From contig OX439035.1 in assembly GCA_949317995.1 (NCBI GenBank), positions 3,958,181 through 4,022,180 of the forward strand: a DNA stretch of 64,000 bases. The letters are read 5' to 3'. This document shows positions 10,640 through 22,800 of the stretch, in pieces. The notes beneath the pieces are model-generated. The model ran no database searches and was not told the DNA's origin. It was given only the letters and a program-made list of their open reading frames with translations. The first letter of the stretch is position 1, and each line of letters begins with the position of its first letter. This DNA comes from Acholoe squamosa (taxonomy: Eukaryota > Annelida > Polychaeta > Phyllodocida > Polynoidae). Position numbers and translations under genes: made by a program.

Positions 10640-11177
10640 ACATATTTAGGAAATTTGCCTAGTCTATGAGTGAGGGATAGTGGGGGGTACAGATTTTTCA
10701 CAGATGCCCCAGAGTCTGGTCTGTACTGTTTGTGGCAGGGTTTAAGGCGGCCGAAAACAGTACAGATTGGACTGAGACCCAATGCAGACAGGATTTAGGG
10801 GGTATCTGTGAGGAATCTCACCCCCCCCCCCCCGTCTGATTTTCACCCCTTTCAGATTTGGGGGAGATTCTTGGCTGTTATCAGTCAACATTTGCACAGA
10901 CTGTAGAAAATCTGCCAATATCCAACATGTTAGATATGCTCAGACTTCCCTAACACTCAGACTGGACTTCTAGTCTCCGTCTGTTTTTGCCGCAAACATC
11001 TCAGATGGGACATGACATCTACCAGCATGTCCACAGAAAGTCTGCCAGAGTTAGAAGACAGGATGTAGCAGTCTTATTGGCCCAGGGTATCCCCTGGGCT
11101 ATTGGAGCCGGGTTTTCAGCCAGATCCACAAATTTGTAATCACCAACTTTAGGGTGTAATCATTCAGTGATATACTG
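10640..11177. other. No gene; a C run and short dispersed repeats
   Basis: A 14-base C run lies near 10820. A segment at 10890-11000 (ATCTGCCAATATCCAACA, TTTTTGCCGCAAAC) is complementary to 7170-7270. No ORF is supported. Confidence 0.35.
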
Positions 11178-11524
11178 CAGGGGCGTAGGAAAAGGGGGGG
11201 GCCAGGGGGGCCTGGGCCCCCCCAATCATGAAGGAGGTGGGGCCTGAGTATGTCTGGGCCCCCCCAATATTTTCCAAGAACTCATAAACACAATGGAAAA
11301 GAAGCTAAAACTTTACATCTAAAATTAGATTATTATGGTGATGTCATAGGGAGAATGAGGGTCTGAGCGTAAAGTCAGATCCAAAATTTACCAAAAATCA
11401 CTTTTCTATATGAATTCTAAATATGCATATATAGACGCCAAAACGCATCAGGCGACAATTCAAGGTGGTCGCAATGGTGCCCTCACCGGGCCCCCCCAAT
11501 GAAGATTTGCTTCCTACGCCTCTG
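11178..11524. mobile_element. MITE, CAGGGGCGTAGGAA family, long form
   Basis: TIRs are CAGGGGCGTAGGAA and TTCCTACGCCTCTG. A 5-bp TSD TACTG lies at 11173-11177 and 11525-11529. Subterminal G- and C-runs and an inner AATTCAAGGTGGTCGCAATGG segment are shared with 27534-27849 and 57868-58200. CAGGG...CCCTG ends suggest the hAT superfamily; a 5-bp TSD is shorter than the usual 8 bp but is known in some hAT subgroups. No transposase. Confidence 0.85.
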
Positions 11525-11529
11525 TACTG

Positions 11530-12588
11530 TTAGTTTACACATTTTTCAAAAGCCAAAGGAAAGTTTCAAATTTCATCTATTAGACAACATTTTGTCCTTT
11601 ATGGTGAGGGATGTCTTTCTCTACGATAAAAGCTGCTGTACTTCTGTCATGTTTTTGGGAGCTATACTGACTACAAGTCCTTTAACCATTGGGTCTATGG
11701 GTCAGATAGATTTTGGCAATGAAATTAGCACATGGAGTCCTATGGGTAATCACCAAGTGAGACACTTTTTTCAGCAGGCAATGTTTACAGTGTCCAAGCT
11801 ATACACATAACACATTGGGGACTGAGCGATAAACTAAGTATGCTAAGGATGAAGTTTTCTGTACAACACCTATACCCTGGCCTCAGACAAGCTGGTAGGG
11901 GTTAAGCACAGAATAAAACACAGAAAGGCGGCAAAACATGAAACACTGCACAGTGGCCCTGACACTTGTCTACCCACTGCCCTTAGCTGTTTTTATGCCT
12001 TTTTTACTGCAACCAGATCGTGTTTAGGCCTTGCGTTGATGCCGTGTCCGGCAACTGGCTGCCTACAGCTGCGGAAGGTGTAAACGGAGTTGCAATGTGT
12101 GTGTTCAGTCCAAGTACTGGCATTACCTGCATGTTTAACTTGACAATCTCTATCTTTGTTAATACTAGATGTACAAGACAATGTAGTATATCATTTTGAC
12201 ACAGCTTGTGATGGAGATTAAGAGAAGAGAATCATATTTCAGCTTTGAGTAAGATTAAAAAAAATCACTGTACAAATAGACTGAAAAAGGGCTTATATAG
12301 CAGATTCTCACCTTGGTTCTTTATGATAATGGCCTTACTATGCTAAATATTAATTGCATAGATATTAGTTTTGACTTATCAGTGTGGGTAGCTCAACTGA
12401 GATACTGAGTGACATATTTCTACTTATACATTGTACTCACAGGTTGTAGATAGCAAAATCAATTCATTGCATGAAGCCCTGGGCCATATGTGATCTATAT
12501 CACAAGTTCAATCTTTTTTACTGGCGTGACGGCCGGGACAAAGACAGGACTAGAACTATCTAGTCTGGTTTGACTGTTTACTTTGGCC
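11530..12588. other. No recognised feature
   Basis: The frame at 11499-11810 starts inside the MITE end and has no recognisable domain. I see no splice-supported exon, RNA gene or bounded repeat. Confidence 0.35.
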
Positions 12589-12589
12589 T

Positions 12590-13085
12590 ACCAGCACTGC
12601 ATTGGTGCATCATGATACCTATCATTACTGCATTGATGCATCATGTTGACCTCTTCAATCACTGCATTGGTGCATCATGCTGATCTTGTAGCAGCACTGC
12701 ATTGGTGCATCATGCTGACCTCTTCAATCACTGCATTGGTGCATCATGCTGATCTTGTAGCAGCACTGCATTGGAGCATCATGCTGACCTTCAATCACTG
12801 CATTGGTGCATGCTGATCTTGTAGCAGCACTGCATTGGAGCATCATGCTGACCTTCAATCACTGCATTGATGCATCATGCTGACCATGTGCCAGCACTTC
12901 ATTGATGCATCATGCTGACCATGTGCCAGCACTTCATTGATGCATCATGCTGACCATGTGCCAGCACTTCATTGGTGCATCATGCTGACCATGTGTCAGC
13001 ACTGAATTGGTGCATCCTGCGGACACTGCATTGGTGCATCCAGCTCGTATGTACTAGCACTTTATTGGTGCATCATGCTGACATT
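12590..13085 (+). repeat. GCATCATG tandem array, block A1
   Basis: About 17 irregular units of CAGCACTGCATTGGTGCATC plus ATGCTGACC, with alternating linkers (TCTTCAATCA or TTGTAG/CATGTGC). The unit is the same ~30-bp core as the arms of the dispersed hairpin element. The block ends at a tRNA-like segment. Confidence 0.9.
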
Positions 13086-13115
13086 ACCAGTGTAGAGGTC
13101 GGCGGAAAACGTCTT

Positions 13116-13186
13116 GGAGAAACCGGGAATCGAACCCGGGACCCTCCAACCTGCAGGCGGAAGCTCTACCGCTGAGCTACTTCCCC
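13116..13186 (-). tRNA. tRNA-Cys(GCA)-like gene
   Basis: The minus strand folds as a full cloverleaf. The acceptor is GGGGAAG with UUUCUCC (two G-U pairs). The D arm is GCUC/GAGC with loop AGCGGUA, the anticodon loop is CUGCAGG (anticodon GCA), the variable region has 5 nt, and the T arm CCGGG/CCCGG is perfect with UUCGAUU. A box TAGCTCAGCGG and B box GGTTCGATTCC match the Pol III consensus, and TTTT follows after a 6-nt trailer (13106-13109). Doubts: the anticodon stem has a C-U mismatch at 31-39, and the discriminator would be A, whereas eukaryotic tRNA-Cys normally has U. It may be a real gene or a tRNA-derived repeat head. A second, broken copy lies at 13857-13920. Confidence 0.6.
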
Positions 13187-13826
13187 GTCTGACATTCTCT
13201 ACCTTCCACCTACATCTGGATCGGTATAATACACAAGGGGGGCAGCTTATACCAGCTGACCAGCCCCTGAGGGCTGGTGCAACCGGAATGGGGCAGATGG
13301 CCTACCGCCATGGACTTACAGCCAGAGCTGGCCCCTACACTCCTCCCAACCAGCTTCAATCATGGCCAACCAGCACCAAGCATTCCTCCCAACCAGATCG
13401 ATTGGGCTTTATCAAGCAGTGTGAGGCACTCCTGACTTCCCAGTTGACCTACCAGTACACAGTACTGCCAGGGTCGAAGCGTATCTGTATTATACCGTTC
13501 CAGGCACCTACACCTGGATTGGTATGACACACACGTAGGGGGGAGCTACCACCGGATGCCAGCCCCTGGGGGCTGGGATCTCCAGAAACGGGGCTGCTGG
13601 CCTTACGGCAGAGCTGGCCCCTACACTTCTCCCTACCAGATTCAATATAGGGTTCAGTACCCTATAGGTACCAGATACCAGGGACTAGTACTGAGTCGCA
13701 TACCGGCCACCTCTTTCCAAGTCTCCCCAGTACTAGCAAATTGAATGGTCATTCATGTCATACCAGCCCAGGTACCGAGTTCTCGTAGTCCCCCCTCACA
13801 CGGGTCAGGACCAACTCGGTTTCTTC
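13187..13826. other. Unit linking the two tRNA-like copies
   Basis: The phrase AGAGCTGGCCCCTACAC occurs at about 13326, 13610 and 13935, and two similar TATCTGTATTATACCG/GGATCGGTATAATACAC segments occur at about 13220 and 13480. The segment is therefore internally repetitive. Apparent ORFs are readthrough of repeats and antisense tRNA. Confidence 0.4.
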
Positions 13827-13950
13827 ACCAGTGTAGAGGTCGGCGGAAAACGTCTTGGAGAAACCGGGAATCGAACCCGGGACCCTCCAACCTGCAGGCG
13901 GAAGCTCTACCGCTGAGCTATGGACTTACAGCCAGAGCTGGCCCCTACAC
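13827..13950 (-). pseudogene. Truncated duplicate of the tRNA-Cys-like segment
   Basis: 13827-13920 is identical over 94 bp to 13086-13179. It then jumps to text matching 13312-13341 (TGGACTTACAGCCAGAGCTG). The duplicate therefore lacks 132 bp and the 5' acceptor strand of the tRNA (GGGGAAG), although both internal promoter boxes remain. Identity this high implies a recent duplication. Confidence 0.75.
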
Positions 13951-14069
13951 CAGCACTGCATCAGTGATGCCCAAAACTTTATCGATGCAGGCCAAAGTAG
14001 CCTGCGTCATGGCATGTAACGCAGCCCATTTCCCTCTCACACAGGCCATATGTACCCATATAAACGGGC

Positions 14070-17000
14070 ATCATTGCTGCATTGGTGCATCATGCCGACA
14101 TTACCAGCACACATTGGTGCATCAAGCTGACCTGCATTGGTGCATCAAGCAGACATGATACTTACTAGCACTGCATTGGTGCATCATGCTGTATCAGTGC
14201 ATCATGCTGACATGATGCTTACCAGCACTGTATTAGTGCATCATGCTGACATCTAGCAGCACTGCAACGGTGCATCATGCCTATATGTACCAGCACTGCA
14301 TTAGTGCATCATGCCTTTATATGTACCAGCACTGCATTAGTGCATCATGCCTTTATATGTACCAGCACTGCATTAGTGCATCATGCCTTTATATGTACCA
14401 GCACTGCATTAGTGCATTATGCCTATATATGTACCAGCACTGCATTAGTGCATCATGCCTTTATGTACCAGCACTGCATTAGTGCATCATGCCTATATAT
14501 GTACCAGCACTGCATTAGTGCATCATGCCTATATATATACCAGCACTGCATTAGTACATCATGCCTATATATGTACCAGCACTGCATTAGTGCATCATGC
14601 CTTTATATGTACCAGCACTGCATTAGTGCATCATGCCTTTATATGTACCAGCACTGCATTAGTGCATCATGCCTATATATGTACCAGCACTGCATTAGTG
14701 CATCATGCCTTTATGTACCAGCACTGCATTAGTGCATCATGCCTTCATGTACCAGCACTGCATTAGTACATCATGCCTTTTTATGTACCAGCACTGCATT
14801 AGTGCATCATGCCTATATATGTACCAGCACTGCATTAGTGCATCATGCCTTTATGTACCAGCACTGCATTAGTGCATCATGCCTTTATATGTACCAGCAC
14901 TGCATTAGTGCATCATGCCTATATGTACCAGCACTGCATTAGTGCATCATGCCTTTATGTACCAGCACTGCATTAGTGCATCATGCCTTTATGTACCAGC
15001 ACTGCATTAGTGCATCATGCCTTTATATGTACCAGCACTGCATTAGTGCATCATGCCTATATATGTACCAGCACTGCATTAGTGCATCATGCCTTTATAT
15101 GTACCAGCACTGCATTAGTGCATCATGCCTTTATATGTACCAGCACTGCATTAGTGCATCATGCCTTCATGTACCAGCACTGCATTAGTGCATCATGCCT
15201 ATATATGTACCAGCACTGCATTAGTACATCATGCCTTTATGTACCAGCACTGCATTAGTGCATCATGCCTTTATATGTACCAGCACTGCATTAGTGCATC
15301 ATGCCTTTATGTACCAGCACTGCATTAGTGCATCATGCCTATATATGTACCAGCACTGCATTAGTGCATCATGCCTTTATGTACCAGCACTGCATTAGTG
15401 CATCATGCCTATATATGTACCAGCACTGCATTAGTGCATCGTGCCTTTATATGTACCAGCACTGCATTAGTGCATCATGCCTATATATGTACCAGCACTG
15501 CATTAGTGCATCATGCCTTTATATGTACCAGCACTGCATTAGTGCATCATGCCTTTATATGTACCAGCACTGCATTAGTACATCATGCCTATATATGTAC
15601 CAGCACTGCATTAGTGCATCATGCCTTTATGTACCAGCACTGCATTAGTGCATCATGCCTATATATGTACCAGCACTGCATTAGTGCATCATGCCTATAT
15701 ATATACCAGCACTGCATTAGTACATCATGCCTATATATGTACCAGCACTGCATTAGTGCATCATGCCTTTATATGTACCAGCACTGCATTAGTGCATCAT
15801 GCCTTTATATGTACCAGCACTGCATTAGTGCATCATGCCTATATATGTACCAGCACTGCATTAGTGCATCATGCCTTTATGTACCAGCACTGCATTAGTG
15901 CATCATGCCTTTATGTACCAGCACTGCATTAGTGCATCATGCCTATATGTACCAGCACTGCATTAGTGCATCATGCCTTTATGTACCAGCACTGCATTAG
16001 TGCATCATGCCTTTATATGTACCAGCACTGCATTAGTGCATCATGCCTTTATATGTACCAGCACTGCATTAGTGCATCATGCCTTTATGTACCAGCACTG
16101 CATTAGTGCATCATGCCTTTATGTACCAGCACTGCATTAGTGCATCATGCCTATATGTACCAGCACTGCATTAGTACATCATGCCTTTATATGTACCAGC
16201 ACTGCATTAGTGCATCATGCCTATATATGTACCAGCACTGCATTAGTGCATCATGCCTTTATGTACCAGCACTGCATTAGTGCATCATGCCTTTATGTAC
16301 CAGCACTGCATTAGTGCATCATGCCTATATGTACCAGCACTGCATTAGTGCATCATGCCTTTATGTACCAGCACTGCATTAGTGCATCATGCCTTTATAT
16401 GTACCAGCACTGCATTAGTGCATCATGCCTATATGTACCAGCACTGCATTAGTGCATCATGCCTTTATGTACCAGCACTGCATTAGTGCATCATGCCTTT
16501 ATGTACCAGCACTGCATTAGTGCATCATGCCTTTATATGTACCAGCACTGCATTAGTGCATCATGCCTATATATGTACCAGCACTGCATTAGTGCATCAT
16601 GCCTATATGTACCAGCACTGCATTAGTGCATCATGCCTTTATATGTACCAGCACTGCATTAGTGCATCATGCCTTTATATGTACCAGCACTGCATTAGTG
16701 CATCATGCCTTTATGTACCAGCACTGCATTAGTGCATCATGCCTATATATGTACCAGCACTGCATTAGTACATCATGCCTTTATGTACCAGCACTGCATT
16801 AGTGCATCATGCCTTTATATGTACCAGCACTGCATTAGTGCATCATGCCTTTATGTACCAGCACTGCATTAGTGCATCATGCCTATATATGTACCAGCAC
16901 TGCATTAGTGCATCATGCCTTTATGTACCAGCACTGCATTAGTGCATCATGCCTATATATGTACCAGCACTGCATTAGTGCATCGTGCCTTTATATGTAC

Positions 17001-17465
17001 CAGCACTGCATTAGTGCATCATGCCTATATATGTACCAGCACTGCATTAGTGCATCATGCCTTTATATGTACCAGCACTGCATTAGTGCATCATGCCTTT
17101 ATATGTACCAGCACTGCATTAGTACATCATGCCTATATATGTACCAGCACTGCATTAGTGCATCATGGTGACACTGCATTAGTGCATCATGGTGACACTG
17201 CATTAGTGCATCATGGTGACACTGCATTAGTGCATCATGGTGACACTGCATTAGTGCATCATGGTGACACTGCATTAGTGCATCATGGTGACACTGCATT
17301 AGTGCATCATGCCTTTATATGTACCAGCACTGCATTAGTGCATCATGCCTTTATGTACCAGCACTGCATTAGTGCATCATGCCTTTATATGTACCAGCAC
17401 TGCATTAGTGCATCATGGCGACACTGCATTAGTGCATCATGTCTATAATATATGTACCAACACCG
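14070..17465 (+). repeat. 34/36-bp GCATCATG array, block A2, about 90 units
   Basis: Unit: ACCAGCACTGCATTAGTGCA then TCATGCCTTTATATGT (36 bp), or the same without one AT (34 bp). CCTATAT and CCTTTAT variants alternate. Blocks are duplicated within the array: the rare CATCGTGCC variant recurs 1,544 bp apart (15441, 16985), and the CTATATATATACC variant recurs 1,166 bp apart. Because 36 is divisible by 3 and 34 is not, long open frames appear and shift; they are not genes. The first few units (14070-14270) are more diverged. Confidence 0.95.
17160..17300 (+). repeat. 24-bp sub-array within block A2
   Basis: Six near-identical 24-bp units (ATGGTGACACTGCATTAGTG plus CATC) replace the 34/36-bp units, then the long form resumes. 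The short unit is the long one minus the CCTTTATATGTACCAGC linker, as expected from a deletion that was then amplified. One more short unit appears at about 17417. Confidence 0.9.
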
Positions 17466-18290
17466 ACTGCATTGGTGCATCACGCTGATGAAGAGTTGAG
17501 TCAGACGAACAAGCAAACTTCCTTCCCACATCTGTGGTTAAGACCTTAGTTTTAACAGTTCCATGGCTTTCCCTGCTACATACCTCCACAACAATAGCAC
17601 GTACATCTATACTGGGTAGAGCTGCTCTGGGTGATGGCGTGTGTGTGTGTGTGGGGGGGGGGTGAGGTGTCTAACATTAGCAGTTGCCTTGTCGTAAATC
17701 TACAAAAGTAGGACTATTTAGTGTGAAGGTCTCCCTCCTCACACCACCAAGTAAAGGGTCAGGTAAAGGGTCCAAAACTATGGTACACACTGATACATAA
17801 GTATTTGTTATACCATAATGACTGCCCATATAAAGGACTGTGGATCAAGTTATACACGTATACATACGAAATTTAACTCTTACCCCTTCTCAAAGAAGAA
17901 GACAAGCAAAGAAAAACAGGTGGTGGGGAAGAGGGGATCAAGCCGAAAGAGTACAAAAATGACTGACACCTGCTGTGTCTTTCTTTTCAACCACTCTATC
18001 TGTCCTTAGTGCACTCGCTGCAATCTTAAGGCCCTACTCATAAGGCCCTACTTAAACGACACCCTGACGTGCGAACATCATGCCCTACTGAGGGTAGACT
18101 TGCTCAAGTCTCTCTATTTTAATAAAGGATAATTGCAATAAAAATTGAAATGGATTGAAGTTTTATTAAAGTTTTCAACAGAAAGATTAAGAAAACCTCC
18201 AGTGAATTGAGATTCAGCCAGCGACCTGACTCACTGGAGGAGGAGTAGGGGGCGTTGTGAGGCAGCTGAGTAGAACCTGCAGTAGATTCT
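17466..18290. other. No gene recognised
   Basis: A (GT)n/G tract lies at 17638-17660. Two AATAAA signals lie near 18121 and 18139, with TTTATTAAAG on the opposite sense at 18163. No acceptable ORF leads to the poly(A) signals. Confidence 0.35.
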
Positions 18291-18304
18291 AAGGACTAGC
18301 GCTA

Positions 18305-18390
18305 GTCTATTCCGAGTTATCAGTTTGTCCCCACGGGCGCCGCCATTACTGAAGCTTGTTATCAGCGAGTTCTACTGATAACACAATAGA
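18305..18390 (-). repeat. Dispersed repeat, inverted partner of 42808-42875
   Basis: TTATCAGTAGAACT(C/T)GCTGA, TAACAAGCT(T/C)CAG and AATGGCGGCGCCC are shared with 42808-42875 in opposite orientation, at about 90% over ~65 bp. Confidence 0.7.
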
Positions 18391-18494
18391 TCCTAGTGAT
18401 TAGCAGCTGACTGTGGGAATTCCCCCATCTCTATCCTGGTATCACTCACTGTATATGTGTGTGTGTTCAGGGGGGGGGGGGTATGCACCAAACA

Positions 18495-18752
18495 TAGAAG
18501 CAACACTGGCGAGTTACTCACCAGGCTTCTGTCATGCATCATAACGGTGAATCCAAAAAACATCCGCTGATGTAGGTGTGCATCATGCCCATTGGTCGTC
18601 ATGATGCTCCAATGAAGTGCTGGCGAGACTGCTCGCCAGCACTTCATTGGAGCATCATGACGACCCTCCGGGAGTGTATCAATCCCAGTCCTCATGATGC
18701 ATGAACGTATCCCTGGTGAGTAACTCGCGAGGGCTACATTAATGCATCATGT
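18495..18752. mobile_element. GCATCATG/TTAA element copy with a perfect hairpin
   Basis: The copy carries the full set of internal modules, including GTGCATCATGCCCATTGGTC, the CTCCGGGAGTGTATCAATCCC module and CATGATGCATGAACG. At 18594-18627 and 18632-18665 there is a perfect 34-bp inverted repeat around the loop ACTG. The right terminus is missing and a GGCC-ended MITE follows 18 bp later. Confidence 0.8.
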
Positions 18753-18769
18753 GAGTATAACTTTGATGG

Positions 18770-19047
18770 GGCCAAAAAAAAAAGGCATGTTTCCGGTAAC
18801 ATGGTCAGAAAAGTTGAGGTAGGTAGGTCGGTTTTCTTTTTTTTTTTTTTTTTTTTTTAGTATCCAAGGCCTCATATAGTCATACTTTGCTAGGTTTGCA
18901 CTCGTTATTTTAAGAAATGATGGGTATCTGCAAAGGATTCGAGAAAATGTGTGTATCGAATTCAAATATAGATTTTGAGATGAAAACTTGGAAAAAAAAT
19001 TGAAGAAATCTTCAAAAAATGCTGGAACCTTTTTTTTTTTTGGGGCC
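18770..19047. mobile_element. GGCC-ended MITE (TTTCCGGTAACATG family), TSD TGG
   Basis: Ends are GGCCAAAAAAAAAA...and ...TTTTTTTTTTTTGGGGCC, with subterminal GTTTCCGGTAACATGG on the left and TGCTGGAACC on the right. TGG lies outside both ends (18767-18769, 19048-19050). The left subterminal sequence is shared with 25751-26131 and 47717-48631. Confidence 0.7.
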
Positions 19048-19272
19048 TGGGCCTATACGGCACATGGCTACTGTATTATTGACCAATGGGAAGCATCCCT
19101 GGCATTTACTGCGGAGACGGGGGCTGAAGGTGTTAGTCATAGTGCAGTCGGGGTCTAATGGCGGCCTCCATAGCCTAATGTGCTAATGCCCTATCCATCG
19201 CTGACGCTGGTACTTTGAGATAAATCACTGATATTAACACTCACAGTGGTACTTTAGGGAGTGATCATTCTT

Positions 19273-19511
19273 AGGGGGAGCTGGTGGGTTTGAGGGGGGG
19301 GTCAGAATTTTTTAGACCTCTTGACCAGGGGGGTCAAAATAATTTCACCTGTTTTCATCGAAAAAGCCCGCGTGTTACTATAGGTTAAAAGGGCACGTTT
19401 GCACATGATTTTCAGCCCCTGAGGGGCGAGTAAAAAAATTTTGACCCATTGAGAAGGGGGGGCTGGAATTTTTTCCGCGCATTGCACGAAAACCCACCAG
19501 CCCCCCCCCCA
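19273..19511. mobile_element. Inverted-repeat element, GGGGGAGCTGGTGGGTTT ends
   Basis: The left end GGGGGAGCTGGTGGGTTT is complementary to AAACCCACCAGCCCCCCC at the right end. A related end with GGGGTGGTGGGTTTTCGCG occurs near 48690. TSD not determined. Confidence 0.5.
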
Positions 19512-19892
19512 ATATTGTTAAAAAATTATCAATTCCTTAGGTACCAGTTCCGCCCCGGGGTTCCACCTACGAATACAGCAACTAACAGTGGGAATAACTT
19601 CATCAGTCCAAATCTCTCCCAACTAAACCCATGCTCTCTGCTACTGACTGCCCGTGATAGAGGTCATGTGACACAATCCTAAAACGATAAAGTAATCTGA
19701 CCCCCCCCCCCCAAGAAATGTTTCCATCACAGAACTGGTTACTTGGTTTCCATGGTGACCGTGTTAGTAGAGAGGTACTCTAAGGTCACCATGACCCCTA
19801 CAGGCCCCTACAGGGGAAACCTGTGAACACAGTACTACATTTATACCCACTTGTTGGATAGACGTGTTTATTATCTCAATTCTAGCCTTTTA
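19512..19892. other. No recognised feature
   Basis: Unique sequence with a C run near 19700, leading directly into the 53/55-bp array. Confidence 0.35.
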
Positions 19893-22800
19893 AGGGGGCA
19901 GTCATACATCGTGCTGAACCTACAGGGTTGATATTGTCCCCTGTAAGGGCCGCAGTCATACATCGTGCCGAACCTACAGGGTTGATATTGTCCCCTGTAA
20001 GGGGGCAGTCATACATCATGCTGAACCTACAGTGTTGATATTGCCCTCCCTGTAAGGAGGCAGTCATACATCATGCTGAACCTACAGGGTTGATATTGTC
20101 CCCTGTAAGGGCGGCAGTCATACATTGTGCTGAACCTACAGGGTTGATATTGTCCCCTGTAAGGGGGCAGTCATACATCGTGCTGAACCTACAAGGTTGA
20201 TATTGTCCCCTGTAAGGGGGCAGTCATACATCGTGCTGAACCTACAGTGTTGATATTGTCCCCCCTGTAAGGGGGCAGTCATACATCGTGCTGAACCTAC
20301 AGGGTTGATATTGTCCCCTGTAAGGGGGCAGTCATACATCATGCTGAACCTACAGGGTTGATATTGTCCCCCCCTGTAAGGGGGCAGTCATACATCATGC
20401 TGAACCTACAGGGTTGATATTGTCCCCTGTAAGGGGGCAGTCATACATCATCCTGAACCTACAGGGTTGATATTGTCCCCTGTAAGGGGGCAGTCATACA
20501 TCGTGCTGAACCTACAGGGTTGATATTGTCCCCCCTGTAAGGGGGCAGTCATACATCATGCTGAACCTACAGGGTTGATATTGTCCCCTGTAAGGGGGCA
20601 GTCATACATCGTGCTGAACCTACAGGGTTGATATTGTCCCCCCTGTAAGGGGGCAGTCATACATCATGCTGAATCTACAGGGTTGATATTGTCCCCTGTA
20701 AGGGGGCAGTCATACATCATGCTGAACCTACAGGGTTGATATTGTCCCCCCTGTAAGGGGGCAGTCATACATCATGCTGAACCTACAGGGTTGATATTGT
20801 CCCCCCTGTAAGGGGGCAGTCATACATCATGCTGAACCTACAGGGTTGATATTGTCCCCTGTAAGGCGGCAGTCATACATCATGCTGAACCTACAGGGTT
20901 GATATTGTCCCCTGTAAGGGGGCAGTCATACATCATGCTGAACCTACAGGGTTGATATTGTCCCCTGTAAGGGGGCAGTCATACATCGTGCTGAACCTAC
21001 AGGGTTGATATTGTCCCCTGTAAGGGGGCAGTCATACATCATGCTGAACCTACAGGGTTGATATTGTCCACTGTAAGGGGGCAGTCATACATCGTGCTGA
21101 ACCTACAGGGTTGATATTGTCCCCTGTAAGGCGGCAGTCATACATCGTGCTGAATCTACAGGGTTGATATCGTCCCCTGTAAGGGGGCAGTCATACATCG
21201 TGCTGAACCTACAGGGTTGATATTGTCCCCTGTAAGGGGGCAGTCATACATCGTGCTGAACCTACAGTGTTGATATTGTCCCCTGTAAGGGGGCAGTCAT
21301 ACATCGTGCTGAACCTACAGGGTTGATATCGTCCCCTGTAAGGGGGCAGTCATACATCGTGCTGAACCTACAGGGTTGATATTGTCCCCTGTAAGGGGGC
21401 AGTCATACATCATGCTGAACCTACAGGGTTGATATTGTCCCCCCTGTAAGGGGGCAGTCATACATCATGCTGAACCTACAGGGTTGATATTGTCCCCCCT
21501 GTAAGGGGGCAGTCATACATCATGCTAAACCTACAGGGTTGATATTGTCCCCTGTAAGGGGGCAGTCATACATCGTGCTGAACCTACAGGGTTGATATTG
21601 TCCCCTGTAAGGGGGCAGTCATACATCGTGCTGAACCTACAGGGTTGATATTGTCCCCTGTAAGGGGGCAGTCATACATCATGCTGAACCTACAGGGTTG
21701 ATATTGTCCTCCCTGTAAGGGGGCAGTCATACATCGTGCTGAACCTACAGGGTTGATATTGTCCCCTGTAAGGTGGCAGTCATACATCATGCTGAACCTA
21801 CAGGGTTGATATTGTCCTCCCTGTAAGGGGGCAGTCATACATCGTGCTGAACCTACAGGGTTCATATTGTCCCTTGTAAGGTGTCAGTCATACATCGTGC
21901 TGAACCTACAGGGTTGATATTGTCCCCTGTAAGGAGGCAGTCATACATCGTGCTGAACCTACAGGGTTGATATTGTCCCCCCTGTAAGGGGGCAGTCATA
22001 CATCGTGCTGAACCTACAGGGTTGATATTGTCCCCTGTAAGGGGGCAGTCATACATCGTGCTGAACCTACAGGGTTCATATTGTCCCTTGTAAGGTGTCA
22101 GTCATACATCGTGCTGAACCTACAGGGTTGATATTGTCCCCTGTAAGGGGGCAGTCATACATCGTGCTGAACCTACAGGGTTGATATTGTCCTCTGTAAG
22201 GGGGCAGTCATACATCGTGCTGAACCTACAGGGTTGATATTGTCCCCCCTGTAAGGCGGCAGTCATACATCATGCTGAACCTACAGGGTTGATATTGTCC
22301 CCTGTAAGGGGGCAGTCATACATCGTGCCGAACCTACAGGGTTGATATTGTCCCCCCTGTAAGTGGGCAGTCATACATCATGCTGAACCTACAGGGTTGA
22401 TATTGTCCCCTGTAAGGGGGCAGTCATACATCATGCTGAACCTACAGGGTTGATATTGTCCCCCCTGTAAGGGGGCAGTCATACATCATGCTGAACCTAC
22501 AGGGTTGATATTGTCCCCCCTGTAAGGGGGCAGTCATACATCGTGCTGAACCTACAGGGTTGATATTGTCCACTGTAAGGGGGCAGTCATACATCATGCT
22601 GAACCTACAGGGTTGATATTGTCCCCTGTAAGGGGGCAGTCATACATCGTGCTGAACCTACAGGGTTGATATTGTCCCCCCTGTAAGGGGGCAGTCATAC
22701 ATCATGCTGAACCTACAGGGTTGATATTGTCTCCTGTAAGGGGGCAGTCATACATCGTGCTGAACCTACAGGGTTGATATTGTCCCCCCTGTAAGGGGGC

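Noticed and set aside
13114-14158. Frames containing RESNPGPSNLQAEALPLSYG and GIEPGTLQPAGGSSTAELLP
   Set aside because: These peptides are antisense readings of the tRNA-like sequence (T arm, anticodon arm, D arm) and are well known as spurious database proteins.
14243-17448. Many overlapping open frames of 60-177 codons with repetitive YMYQHCISASCL / CTSTALVHHAFI peptides
   Set aside because: They are translations of 34/36-bp repeat units. All three forward frames stay open in turn, and the frame shifts whenever a 34-bp unit occurs. No initiation context, splice signal or non-repeat domain.
12590-17465. CRISPR-like array
   Set aside because: Units are contiguous with no unique spacers of constant length, no cas genes and a eukaryotic context. 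It is a minisatellite.
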